Assembly: GCF_038246755.1 (NCBI RefSeq)
Contig: NZ_CP134706.1
Span: forward strand, 806,001 to 870,000
Length of the DNA stretch: 64,000 nucleotides
DNA from: Micromonospora sp. FIMYZ51
GTDB taxonomy: Bacteria > Actinomycetota > Actinomycetes > Mycobacteriales > Micromonosporaceae
Reading direction: 5' to 3'
Shown here: positions 46,272 through 55,406 of the stretch, piece by piece
How positions within the stretch are numbered: the first letter of the stretch is position 1
How the letters are laid out: each line of letters opens with the position of its first letter
The notes under the pieces: model-generated
Databases searched by the model: none
What the model was told of the DNA's origin: nothing
The model's input: the letters and a program-made list of their open reading frames with translations, nothing else
Translations under genes and position numbers: made by a program

Positions 46272-49200
46272 GTGAGCAAACGGCCGAAGACGGCAGGCTC
46301 CTTCCTGTCGCGTCTGCGCCGGCCGGCTGGTCGGCTTCGCGACATGCCGATCTGGTCCAAGCTCGGTCTCATCATGATCGTGCCGACCATCGCCACGGTC
46401 GTCGTGGGTACCAGCGGCCTGGTTGACCACCTGGATTCGCTCAGCGACGCGAACCGCGCCGGTGACCTCGCCGAACTCATCGGGCACTCCGGTGAACTGG
46501 TGGACGGTCTCCAGGACGAGCGGACCGCGGCGGTGCTGCTGCTCGGTGTGCCGCCGCAGCCGGCGGGCCAGGCCGAGTCGGAGGCGAAGAAGCGCTATTC
46601 CGCCCTCTACAGCGAGGTTTCGTCCCGGGTGGACGAAGGCGCCCGCCCGTACGCGCAGCAGCGGGGTGACCTGACCGACCTGCCCGTCAGCCTGGAGCTC
46701 CTGCTCGACCAGATCAACGAGCGCCTCGGCGATCTGCCGGGCACCCGGAGTCAGGTGCTGAACGGCAAGTTCAAGATCACTGACGCATTGCAGTCGTACG
46801 ACGAGCTGATCAACCAGCTGCTCGCCGTCCGGGACTCGGCCAGCCAGCTGGCCGGTGACAACGACCTCAGCGACCGGATGCGGGCCGCTGCCGCCGTCGC
46901 CCGGGAGAAGGAGTGGCTCTCCGTCCGCCGAGTGGTGGTGCACCGCGCCCTGATCCTCGGTGGCATGAGTTCGACCCTGCGGACCGACTACATCTCCAGC
47001 GAGACCGGCCAGCAGCAGGCACAGCAGAGCTTCAACGCGGTGGCCACCGAGGCCGAGTCGGAGTTCCACGCCCAGACCATCGGCGGCGGTGACCGCCGGC
47101 AGGCGACCATCTACATCAGCCAGGTGAACGCCGACACCTCCGAGAACCTCTCCGGCATCTCCTTCTCCCCCGAGCAGTGGGACGCGGCACTTGTGGCGAA
47201 CGGCAAGCTGATCCGCACGGTCGAGTCGAAGTTCGACTCGGACGTGGTGGCGCAGGCCGGTGAGCTCCGCTCCGACGTGCAGCGGCAGGTGTTCCTGGAG
47301 ACCGGCCTGCTGCTGACCATGCTGCTGCTGGCCATCTTCCTGGCCTACCTGGTCGCCCGCTCGATGGCCCGTTCGCTGCGCGAGCTCCGCCAGGGCGCGC
47401 TCTCCATCGCCCAGTACGGGCTGCCCCAGGCGGTGGCCCGGCTGCGTGACCCGCAGGTGACCGGGCAGCTCTCCCCGGTGCAGCTGGCCAACCAGATCGC
47501 CGAGCCGCTGCCGGTGCGCAGCAAGGACGAGTTCGGTCAGGTGACCGAGGCGTTCAACGCGGTCCACCTGGAGGCCGTCCGCACCGCCGCCGAGCAGGCC
47601 GCGCTGCGCGCGTCCGTCGCGACCATGTTCGTCAACCTGGCCCGCCGCTCCCAGATCCTGGTCGACCGGCTGATCGGGCACCTCGACCGGCTGGAGCGCG
47701 GTGAGGAGGACCCGGACCGGCTGGCCGAGCTGTTCCAGCTGGACCACCTCGCCACCCGGATGCGCCGCAACGACGAGAACCTCCTGGTGCTCGCCGGTGC
47801 CGACTCGACCCGGGTGCAGCGGGAGCCGGCCGCGCTGATCGACGTGCTGCGTGCCGCCCAGTCCGAGGTCGAGCACTACACCCGGATCGAGTTCGGGGTG
47901 ATCGACCGGGACATCGAGGTCGCCGCGCACGCGGTAAACGACCTGGTGCACCTCGTCGCCGAGCTGTTCGACAACGCCACCGCCTTCTCGCCGCCGGACT
48001 CGCAGGTGCTGGTCGAGGCCCGGCGGGTCGGTGACCGCGCCTCGCTGTACGTCGAGGACCGGGGCATCGGCATCAGCCCCGAGCAGTTGGCCGACCTCAA
48101 CGAGCGGCTGGCCACGCCGCCGCAGGTGGACGTCGCGGTGTCCCGGATGATGGGCCTGGTCGTGGTCGCCCGGCTGGCGTCCCGGCACGGCGTCAAGGTC
48201 GAGCTGCGCTCGGGCAGCAGCGACCGGGGCACCGTCGCCGAGGTCGCGTTGCCGCCCACCGTGCTGGTGCCTCGGGCGCTCTCCGGTCGAGGCCAGCAGC
48301 CCGCCGCGTTGCCCGCCACGCCCGGTCCCGCGTCCGGGCCGAGTCCGACGTTCGGCGCGCTGCCGGCGCTCGGCGGTGGGGCGACCACCCCGCCGGCACC
48401 CGCCCAGCGTCCAGGCGGCTCGGGTAACCAGGTGACCCTTGGTGGCCGACCCTTCGACCCGGCCAGCCGCAACGGCGCCGGCACGCCGGCCCAGGTGTCC
48501 GGCGCAGCCTCGGGGAACCTGCCCGCCTGGTCGGACCTGACCGGTGCCAGCGGTGTCGGCGGCGGCAGTGGCTTCGCCCCGCGCAGCTCGAACGGCCAGT
48601 CGGTGGATCCGCTGCCGCAGCGCCGGGCCGGCGACGAGCCGACCGTCACCGACCAGCCGCCGACCATCCCGCGTCAGCTGCCCAGCAGCCCCGAGTCCGG
48701 GCCGTACGCGCCGCCGGCGGTGTCGGCACCGCCGGTCCCACCGGTGTCGTCCGCGCCGCCGGTCTCGGGCACGCCCTACTCCGCCCCGCCGGTCTCGGCG
48801 GCTCCGGTCTCCGGTCAGCCCGTGTCGTCGGCGCCGATCTCGGCGGCGCCGATGTCGGGATCGCCGGTCTCGACGCCGCCCGGCAGCCCGCTGCCGCAGC
48901 GGCCCGTCTCAGCGGCACCCACCGCCGGCCCGGCGAGCAGCCCGGCACCGCCGGCCTGGCCGCCGGTCGCCGGCGAGCCGGCCGCGCCGCCGGTGCCCGA
49001 GCGGCTGGCCGCCGCCCTGGACATGACCACCGAGCTGCCGCGGGTGCAGCGCCCGGCCCCGCCCGCCCGGCCGACCACGCCCACTCCGCAGGCGCAGAAC
49101 CGGCAGCGGTACGCGGATGAGACGATGGAGCTGCCAATCTTCCGGGAGTTGGAGTCGGCGTGGTTCCGCACCCGCCGCCCGGGCCCGGAGGAATCGGCGG

Positions 49201-49730
49201 GGACGCGGCAGCCGGCGGCGAATGGTGCCGTGACCCAGCAGTTCTCCACGGTCGACACCGCCGATCGACCGGTACCGCAGAACCCGACCGGGACGACAGG
49301 TAACGAACCGATGGCAGAGACTCCGACGGCCGCAGGCGCGTCCGGCGGGTACGGCGCGCCGAGCGGCGGAACCCGCCCGGGCGCCGCCGAGAGCAGGCCC
49401 TCGTACCGGTCCACGCCGCAGGAGAACGTGTGGCAGACTGCCGCCGACGACGGTTGGCGGGCGGCCACCGCAGCCAGCCAGGCGCCAGCTGCCGGAACCA
49501 CCCAGACCGGGTTGCCGAAGCGTACGCCGATGGCGCAGCTCGTTCCGGGAGCGGTGGAGAAGCCGAGCGCCTCGGTGCAGCGACGTAACCCGGAGTCGGT
49601 ACGCGGTCTGCTCTCCGCCTACCACCGGGGCGTGCAGCGAGGGCGTAGCAGCCAACCCTCGGACAGCAACCCGACCGGCCCGGAGGAAACTTCGGGCGGG
49701 CAGAGCGGGCAGAAGGAGCAAGAAGGATGA
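46272..49730 (+). CDS. cvnA: conservon sensor-kinase-like protein (CvnA)
   Basis: 1152 residues from GTG 46272 (VSKRPKTAG). Two membrane helices (about 35-52, [14 protein letters not shown]; and about 343-363, [20 protein letters not shown]) flank an extracytoplasmic nitrate/nitrite-sensing-type domain with [15 protein letters not shown]-like segment and a histidine-kinase-type ATPase follow ([17 protein letters not shown] near 560; [28 protein letters not shown]). Residues ~667-920 are Pro/Ser-rich (repeating PPVS and PVSSAPIS). The conserved tail, about 950-1130, carries [20 protein letters not shown] and [14 protein letters not shown]. It overlaps the roadblock gene by ATGA. Confidence 0.93.
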   Translation: MSKRPKTAGSFLSRLRRPAGRLRDMPIWSKLGLIMIVPTIATVVVGTSGLVDHLDSLSDANRAGDLAELIGHSGELVDGLQDERTAAVLLLGVPPQPAGQAESEAKKRYSALYSEVSSRVDEGARPYAQQRGDLTDLPVSLELLLDQINERLGDLPGTRSQVLNGKFKITDALQSYDELINQLLAVRDSASQLAGDNDLSDRMRAAAAVAREKEWLSVRRVVVHRALILGGMSSTLRTDYISSETGQQQAQQSFNAVATEAESEFHAQTIGGGDRRQATIYISQVNADTSENLSGISFSPEQWDAALVANGKLIRTVESKFDSDVVAQAGELRSDVQRQVFLETGLLLTMLLLAIFLAYLVARSMARSLRELRQGALSIAQYGLPQAVARLRDPQVTGQLSPVQLANQIAEPLPVRSKDEFGQVTEAFNAVHLEAVRTAAEQAALRASVATMFVNLARRSQILVDRLIGHLDRLERGEEDPDRLAELFQLDHLATRMRRNDENLLVLAGADSTRVQREPAALIDVLRAAQSEVEHYTRIEFGVIDRDIEVAAHAVNDLVHLVAELFDNATAFSPPDSQVLVEARRVGDRASLYVEDRGIGISPEQLADLNERLATPPQVDVAVSRMMGLVVVARLASRHGVKVELRSGSSDRGTVAEVALPPTVLVPRALSGRGQQPAALPATPGPASGPSPTFGALPALGGGATTPPAPAQRPGGSGNQVTLGGRPFDPASRNGAGTPAQVSGAASGNLPAWSDLTGASGVGGGSGFAPRSSNGQSVDPLPQRRAGDEPTVTDQPPTIPRQLPSSPESGPYAPPAVSAPPVPPVSSAPPVSGTPYSAPPVSAAPVSGQPVSSAPISAAPMSGSPVSTPPGSPLPQRPVSAAPTAGPASSPAPPAWPPVAGEPAAPPVPERLAAALDMTTELPRVQRPAPPARPTTPTPQAQNRQRYADETMELPIFRELESAWFRTRRPGPEESAGTRQPAANGAVTQQFSTVDTADRPVPQNPTGTTGNEPMAETPTAAGASGGYGAPSGGTRPGAAESRPSYRSTPQENVWQTAADDGWRAATAASQAPAAGTTQTGLPKRTPMAQLVPGAVEKPSASVQRRNPESVRGLLSAYHRGVQRGRSSQPSDSNPTGPEETSGGQSGQKEQEG

Positions 49731-50131
49731 CTACTACGCAGGATCTCGGTTGGCTGCTGGCCAACTTCGCCGATCGGGTGCCCGGTGTCGCACACGCGGT
49801 CGCCGTCTCCGCGGACGGTCTGCTCCTGGCGTCGTCACGAGACCTTCCGCGAGACCGGGCAGACCAGCTGGCGGCGATCGCCTCGGGTCTGGTCAGCCTG
49901 ACCCAGGGCGCGGCCCGCTGCTTCGAAGGAGGCGCGGTGCTCCAGACCGTGGTCGAGATGGACAATGGCTTCCTGTTCCTGATGTCGATTTCGGACGGCT
50001 CGTCGTTCGCGGTGCTCGCCGCGCGTAGCTGCGACGTCGGGCAGGTCGGTTATGAGATGGCCCTGCTCGTTGACCGGGTGGGTGACGCCCTGACTCCGGC
50101 GCCGCGTACGGCTGTCGGGATGATGGGCTGA
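49727..50131 (+). CDS. cvnB: roadblock/LC7 protein of the conservon (CvnB)
   Basis: 134 residues with the LC7 pattern [20 protein letters not shown] followed by [19 protein letters not shown] and a buried ELFxxMS-type strand ([17 protein letters not shown]). Roadblock proteins regulate small Ras-like GTPases such as the CvnD protein three genes along. It starts within the cvnA stop (ATGA) and is followed by the DUF742 gene after 100 bp. Confidence 0.93.
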   Translation: MTTTQDLGWLLANFADRVPGVAHAVAVSADGLLLASSRDLPRDRADQLAAIASGLVSLTQGAARCFEGGAVLQTVVEMDNGFLFLMSISDGSSFAVLAARSCDVGQVGYEMALLVDRVGDALTPAPRTAVGMMG

Positions 50132-50231
50132 TCGTCGCGCCGTCCGGTGGGGCAGGCGGGGCGCGAACATTGCATACGACGGGTAGCACCGGTGCGATCC
50201 GGTGCGGGGTACGAAGGAGGTGAGCGGCGAC

Positions 50232-50609
50232 ATGGCTGATCGTGACGAGCCAACCGGCGCGTTGGTCCGTCCATACGCCGTGACCCGAGGACGTACCCGT
50301 CCCCGCCTCGACATCGCCCTGGAGGCGCTCGTCGAGACAACGGTGCGCGGTCGGGCCGTTGCCACTGGCAACGGTGGTCAAGGCCGTGAGCACCAGTACA
50401 TCGCCGCGCTGTGTGACGGACGCGTGCAGTCGCTCGCCGAGATTGCGGCGCGGATGCAACTTCCGCTCGGCGTGGCCCGGGTGCTCATCGCCGACATGGC
50501 GACGGACGGCCTGGTCGCGGTCCACGAGCCGACCATCCTGGACGACTCGGACGACGCGGTGGGCACTGAATTGCTGGAGAGGGTGCTGAGTGGACTTCGC
50601 AGGCTCTGA
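50232..50609 (+). CDS. cvnC: DUF742 protein of the conservon (CvnC)
   Basis: 125 residues from ATG 50232; AAGGAGGTGAGCGG upstream is a strong ribosome-binding site. DUF742 features: the N-terminal LVRPYAVTRGRTRP and the winged-helix-like SLAEIAARMQLPLGVARVLI, then DMATDGLVAVHEP. Its role in the conservon complex is poorly defined. The 3' end overlaps the GTPase gene by 20 bp. Confidence 0.92.
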   Translation: MADRDEPTGALVRPYAVTRGRTRPRLDIALEALVETTVRGRAVATGNGGQGREHQYIAALCDGRVQSLAEIAARMQLPLGVARVLIADMATDGLVAVHEPTILDDSDDAVGTELLERVLSGLRRL

Positions 50610-51204
50610 CATGTCGCACCGCCCGCCGACCCCGAGCGGGCGCGTGACGTCGGCGAAGATCGTTATTGCCGGTGGATTCGGCGTCGGCAAGACGACTCTG
50701 GTCGGCTCGGTTTCTGAGATCACGCCGCTGACGACCGAGGCCATCATGACCTCCGCCGGCGTCGGCGTCGATGACACCCGGCAGGTGCCGGGGAAGACGA
50801 CGACCACGGTGGCCATGGACTTCGGCCGCATCTCGATCGATCGTGACCTGATCCTGTACCTGTTCGGTACGCCGGGTCAGACCCGGTTCTGGTTCATGTG
50901 GGATGAACTGGTCCGGGGTGCGATCGGCGCGGTGGTGCTGGTGGACACCCGTCGGCTGGCCGACTGCTTCGCGGCGATCGACTTCTTCGAGCATCGGCGG
51001 CTGCCGTACCTGGTGGCCATCAACTGCTTCGACGGCATGCAGTACCACGACCCGCAGGATGTCCGGGAGGCGCTCGCGATCTCCAGTGACGTGCCGGTGG
51101 TGGCCTGTGACGCCCGAAACCGGGAGTCGACGAAGCACGTGCTGATCTCGCTGGTCGAGTACGTGCTCACCATGCGTCGCTCGCGGGCCGTCGCGCCGGC
51201 CTGA
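50590..51204 (+). CDS. cvnD: Ras-like GTPase of the conservon (CvnD)
   Basis: 204 residues. G1 IAGGFGVGKTTLVGSVSE near 26, the G2 region TTTTVAMDFGRI, G3 LFGTPGQTRFWFMW (an MglA-type DxxG variant with Thr-Pro-Gly-Gln), and CFDGMQYHD in the specificity region. This is the switch-like GTPase typical of conservons. A GTG start at 50590 lies inside cvnC, so the genes are coupled. The P450 gene (cvnE) found after some conservons is absent. An 11-bp hairpin follows. Confidence 0.93.
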   Translation: MDFAGSDMSHRPPTPSGRVTSAKIVIAGGFGVGKTTLVGSVSEITPLTTEAIMTSAGVGVDDTRQVPGKTTTTVAMDFGRISIDRDLILYLFGTPGQTRFWFMWDELVRGAIGAVVLVDTRRLADCFAAIDFFEHRRLPYLVAINCFDGMQYHDPQDVREALAISSDVPVVACDARNRESTKHVLISLVEYVLTMRRSRAVAPA

Positions 51205-51214
51205 GGGTCGTTCC

Positions 51215-51250
51215 AGCGCCCGGTGACGGCCTCTGTCGACACCGGGCGCT
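51215..51250 (+). terminator. terminator of the conservon operon
   Basis: AGCGCCCGGTG (51215-51225) and its exact complement (51240-51250) with a 14-nt loop, 10 bp after the cvnD stop. Between it and the IS, GTCCCC-AGCC-GGGGAC (51311-51326) is a second small hairpin; otherwise 51251-51422 holds nothing I can name. Confidence 0.7.
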
Positions 51251-51422
51251 GAGTGCTGTCCGCGCCTCTGCCGCGCGGCCGGAGTTCGGTGTCCCGTTAC
51301 CTTTTTGATCGTCCCCAGCCGGGGACTCCTCGGTCGCCCGGCCCGGTATGACTTCCTGCCCCTGTCGTAGGCATGATCCGGGGGGTGTTGTCGCCGGGTC
51401 GGGTGGCGTCGGCGGACCGCTG

Positions 51423-52749
51423 ATAGGGACACGGCCGCCCTGTTTGGGGTTGGTCTCTTCGTAACGTGGGTGCCGGCAGTCCGACGCCTGGACCTGTGGC
51501 CGAGGCCACGGACGATGCGTGGAGGCGGGTGTGGTGCACGGCGGATACGGCGTCTACCTCGGGTTGGATGTCGGTAAGGGTGATCATCACGCGGTCGGGT
51601 TGGCGCCGGACGGCAAGCGGCTGCACGACGCACCGTTGCCGAACACCGAGGCTCGGCTGAGGCAGTTGTTCGACAAACTCGCCGGCCACGGTCGGGTGCT
51701 GGTGGTGGTCGACCAGCCCGCCTCGATCGGCGCCCTGCCGGTCGCGGTGGCTCGGGCATGCGGTCATCAGGTGGCCTACCTGCCCGGCCTGGCGATGCGC
51801 CGGATCGCCGATCTGCACCCCGGAAGCGCGAAGACCGACGCCCGCGACGCCTATGTCATCGCTGATGCCGCCCGCACCCTGCCGCACACGCTGCGGCGGG
51901 TCGACGTCGGAGATGAGGCTCTGGCCGAGTTGGAGGTCCTCGTCGGCTTCGACGACGACCTCGCTGGCGAGGCCACGCGCGTGTCGAACCGTATCCGGGG
52001 ACTACTCACCCAGATTCATCCCGCCCTGGAACGGGTTCTCGGCCCGAAGGTGCACCACAAGGCCGTGCTGGAGTTGCTGTCGCGCTGCGGCGGACCGGCC
52101 GGACTCCGCAAAGCCGGTCGCCGCAAACTACTCTCGATCGCCGCCGTCCACGCACCCCGCATGGGTGAACGGCTCATCGAACAGCTCATGGCAGCCCTCG
52201 ACGAACAGACCGTCACCGTCCCCGGCACCCAAGCAGCCGAGACGATCCTGCCCCGTCTCGCCGACAGCCTCCGCGACGTCCTACACCAACGCGACCAAGT
52301 CGCCGACCAGGTCGAGAGGATGCTTGATGCACACCCTCTTGCCCCGGTCCTGACATCGATGCCCGGCATCGGCGTCAGGACCGCCGCCCGATCCTGCTCG
52401 AAGTCGGCGACGGCACCGCCTTCGCCACCCCGGCCACCTCGCCGCCTACGCCGGCCTCGCCCCCGTCACCCGACGCTCCGGCACCAGCATCCGCGGCGAG
52501 CACCCACCCCGAGGCGGCAACAAGAACCTCAAACGCGCGTTCTTCCTCGCCGCGTTCGCATCCCTCGCAGACCCCGTCAGCCGCGCCTACTACGACCGCA
52601 AACGCGCCGAAGGTAAACGCCACAACGCCGCCCTCATCTGCCTCGCCCGACGCCGCTGCGACGTCCTATACGCCATGCTCCGCGACAAGATCCCCTACCA
52701 ACCCCGCCCGACCAGCCCCGTCCCCGCTTGACGAAACCCATAGGGACAC
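51423..52749 (+). mobile_element. IS110-family insertion sequence, decayed
   Basis: A 1.3-kb unit bounded by direct copies of ATAGGGACAC at 51423-51432 and 52740-52749, with a DEDD-type transposase filling nearly all of it. The ends lack long inverted repeats, as expected for IS110. The exact tips are uncertain because IS110 elements make little or no target duplication; the repeat could be the core or target site. The transposase has two frameshifts, so the copy is probably immobile. Confidence 0.75.
51519..52731 (+). pseudogene. IS110-family transposase, two frameshifts
   Basis: The N-terminal DEDD domain (YLGLDVGKGDHHAVGLAPDG, VVVDQPASIG, SAKTDARDAYVIADAAR) and the start of the C-terminal Ser domain (LTSMPGIGVRTAAR) read in one frame up to about 52390. 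A missing base at 52390/52391 (expected Ile-Leu-Leu-Glu-Val-Gly-Asp) and another near 52430 shift the rest. The remaining family sequence (HLAAYAGLAPVTRRSGTSIR, GGNKNLKRAFFLAAFASL) is intact in the third frame to a TGA at 52729-52731. Both losses are single C/G bases, so sequencing error is possible. An uninterrupted protein would have about 404 residues. Confidence 0.85.
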
Positions 52750-53006
52750 CCCCCCCTGGCCGCCACACCGTCCGTTCGAGCCGTCAGGGCCTTCTCAGCG
52801 GCCCGCGTGACGCCGTTGCTGGCGCTCGGGGGCAGCCGTACCGGTGCGGGCCGATGTGACACCCCCGGCGGTACGCAGCACCCGGGTGCCGCCGGTACGC
52901 CCTGAATCGCCGGCTGTTCGGCGGGTCAACGCCCGGCCCCGCCGACCGGCGTCAAAAAGGACGCGGGTGAGCGGGGCGCGGGCGGCGTCAGGAGGGGCGG
53001 GCGGCG
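52750..53006. other. intergenic region, no gene seen
   Basis: 257 bp between the IS and the 3' end of the next gene. I see only a short direct repeat (GGGCGGCGTCAGGAG) just before 53007 and no convincing ORF or hairpin. Confidence 0.5.
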
Positions 53007-55364
53007 TCAGGAGCGGTAGCCGGCAGAGCGGTACTCGTATTCCCGATCGTCGTCGCGGTCACCGGTGTCCCGACTGAAGTCCCAGCCGCCCGCCGATTCC
53101 CGCCCCGGCCGGCCACCGACCGCGAAGCCGCCAATCTCCTGCCCTCGGCGCCAACCACGGAAGTAACCGGTGGTGTTCTCGGCCAGGCTGGCCGCGTCGC
53201 GCACGATGCGCAGTGGACGCTCCTCGCGCAACGGTGAACCGGGTACGAGGTTCGCCTGCGGTACGCGCTTGGGCAGCCCGGCGTTCGTCTCGTCGCCCAC
53301 CGCCGGGCGGGCGGCCTGCTCGGCGGCCTGCCAGCCACTGTCGGCCAGGGACGACCAGTCGAGATCCGAGTCCTCGCCGTGCCCGACGAACCAGGCCGAC
53401 TTGGCCTGCGCGAAGATCAGCAGGTCGCCGTCGCCCTCGTCGGAGATGGGTGGCGGGCGGCGCTCGACCGGCGGCTCCGGCCGGCGGGCCGGCAGCGTGA
53501 CGTCCAGGCGTTCGGCCGGCCGCTCGCCGCGCGGTGCACCTTCCCGCTCGACTAGGCGCAGCGGTGGCGTGTCCAGCGGCGGTTCCGCTCCGGGGCGCAG
53601 CGCCCGGTCGGCCAGCGGCGGGGGCTCGACCAGCCGCAGCACCGGCGGCTCCGGGGGCAGGTCGTCGGCGAGCCAGGGCGGGGTCACCCGACGCTCGGCA
53701 CCGAGCTCGGCGGGACCATCGGCCGGGGTGTCTGCCGCTGCCCGCCGGTTGCCCTCGTAGGAGCCGGCCACCGGATTACGGGCCGGACTGTCGGCCGGAG
53801 TCTCCGGGTTGTTGACAAGCGGCCAGTTCGCCCGGGAACCAGGTGCGGGCGGCTCCTGGCCGGGACGGGTCGCCGGGATCGGAATGCTCAGGTCGGTCGC
53901 GCTGAAGCCGCCAGCCGGTGCCGGCGGTTCTCCGTTGGTCTTCGGCCGTGGCGGGATGACGGTGCGTTGCCGTTCGGCCCGCGCGTTGTTGATGGCTGCG
54001 GCGGTGAGTGTCGGCCGGAACGGCTCGCCCGCCTCGGCGGGCGGCACCGAGCCGCGCTGCGCCGGTGCGATCGGGGTGATCCCGGGCGGCGGCGGTGGCG
54101 GCGTGGAGATCGGCCGGTTGGTCGGACCGTCGATCCTCGACGGAGTCGGCTCGGGCCGCGTGGGCGGCGCCGAGACGGGCGGGCCGGCTACCGCGGCCGG
54201 TGCCACCGGAGCGGGTGCGACGGGCGGTGGGGTGACCGGGGCGGGCGCCACCGGCGGCGGGCCCAGCGGTCGGGGCGACGGTGGCGTGGCGCTGCCCGGC
54301 ACCGGCTCGGGCCGGCTGCGGCGTCCGACGGCTGGTTCGGGACCGGTGGGACGCACGGCACGCAGGCCGGCTCCGGAACCGGCGGGCGACAGGTCACCGG
54401 CCGAGGACTCGGCGCGCCGCTCGACGGACCGCCGACCGGGCAACTGCACCGGCGCGGCGGTGCGGGCGCGTAGCGCGCCGACAAGCGCCTGACAGCCCGC
54501 GTCGCAGGCGCGTACGGAGGCGACCGCCTGCCGGATCGTTTCGGCGGCGGCGGAGATGAGGGCCCGGTTGACCGTGGACCGGCGGGGGGTCTCGGCGATG
54601 GCCACCCGCAGCGCGGTGACGGCCTCGTCGATCGCTTCGGCGTCGCCCAGCCCTTCGGCCGCGAGCTGGGCGGCGACCGCGTCGGCGGTGACCGCGGCGT
54701 CGCGGCCCCGGCCGGCGGCGTCGGTGAGCATGCCCGGCTCGGGCAGGGCGTCCAGCACGGCCAGCGGGATCAGGTCGGCGGGGTCGGGGTAGGCGCGCAG
54801 CGCGGCCGGGTAGAGCTCGCGGAGCACCTCACGAAGCGCGACCGCGGCGGAGTGGCGTCCGCTGGCCAGGGCCGCGTGTGCGGCGAGCACCTGCTTGTAG
54901 CCGACGAGTTCCCGGGGGGCCGGTAGGGTCACCGCCGAGAGCGCACCCGCCTGGAGGGCGCGGGCCAGGCCCACCGCCCGCCGTACGGCCGGTGGGGACT
55001 GCATTTCCTCGACCGAGTCGTCGTCGGCGAACCGCTCGGCGAAGTCGTCCACCGAGTCGTCGTCGGCGATCGCCAACGGGCGGCCGGCGGCACTGAGCAA
55101 CGAGGTGACGGTGTGGTCGTCGCTGTCGGCGGCGATCGCCGCGCCGCTCGGCCCGCCGGAGCGTTCCACGAGCAGCGTGACCAACCGGGCGTAGCCCGCC
55201 GGGTCGTCGCCGATCTCGCAGACATGCAGCAGACGGCCTGCGTCGTCGACCACAGCGGACGTCAGCGTCGAACCGGCCGGGGCCGATCGGTCGGCCGGAT
55301 CCGCCGAGGTCAGACCGCAGTACATGCGCACGAGCGCCACGGCGTCGTCCTCCTCCCGGAACAC
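53007..55364 (-). CDS. degenerate IS110-transposase-like domain fused to a Pro-rich linker and a conservon-type tail
   Basis: 785 residues from GTG 55364; GTG 55340, with GGGAGGAGG eight bases upstream, is an attractive alternative (777 residues). Residues ~14-300 follow IS110 transposases of the MYCGIDWA group: MYCGLTSAD, VVDDAGRLLHVCEIGDDPAG, RPLAIADDDSV, then VALREVLRELYPAALRAYPD and LAVLDALPEPG. The catalytic acids are gone (CGIDWA reads CGLTSA; the expected AIE reads AIA). Residues ~330-560 are Pro-rich (PPPVAPAPV). The tail (LLIFAQAKSAWF, GWQAAEQAARPA, AGLPKRVPQANLVPG, YFRGWRRGQ) is collinear with that of CvnA. Probably a domesticated, conservon-associated protein; function unknown. Confidence 0.8.
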   Translation of the reverse strand: MFREEDDAVALVRMYCGLTSADPADRSAPAGSTLTSAVVDDAGRLLHVCEIGDDPAGYARLVTLLVERSGGPSGAAIAADSDDHTVTSLLSAAGRPLAIADDDSVDDFAERFADDDSVEEMQSPPAVRRAVGLARALQAGALSAVTLPAPRELVGYKQVLAAHAALASGRHSAAVALREVLRELYPAALRAYPDPADLIPLAVLDALPEPGMLTDAAGRGRDAAVTADAVAAQLAAEGLGDAEAIDEAVTALRVAIAETPRRSTVNRALISAAAETIRQAVASVRACDAGCQALVGALRARTAAPVQLPGRRSVERRAESSAGDLSPAGSGAGLRAVRPTGPEPAVGRRSRPEPVPGSATPPSPRPLGPPPVAPAPVTPPPVAPAPVAPAAVAGPPVSAPPTRPEPTPSRIDGPTNRPISTPPPPPPGITPIAPAQRGSVPPAEAGEPFRPTLTAAAINNARAERQRTVIPPRPKTNGEPPAPAGGFSATDLSIPIPATRPGQEPPAPGSRANWPLVNNPETPADSPARNPVAGSYEGNRRAAADTPADGPAELGAERRVTPPWLADDLPPEPPVLRLVEPPPLADRALRPGAEPPLDTPPLRLVEREGAPRGERPAERLDVTLPARRPEPPVERRPPPISDEGDGDLLIFAQAKSAWFVGHGEDSDLDWSSLADSGWQAAEQAARPAVGDETNAGLPKRVPQANLVPGSPLREERPLRIVRDAASLAENTTGYFRGWRRGQEIGGFAVGGRPGRESAGGWDFSRDTGDRDDDREYEYRSAGYRS

Positions 55365-55406
55365 AGGGCTTTCTCTCTGCCAGAGACTGATGCTCCCTGG
55401 TGCGGG

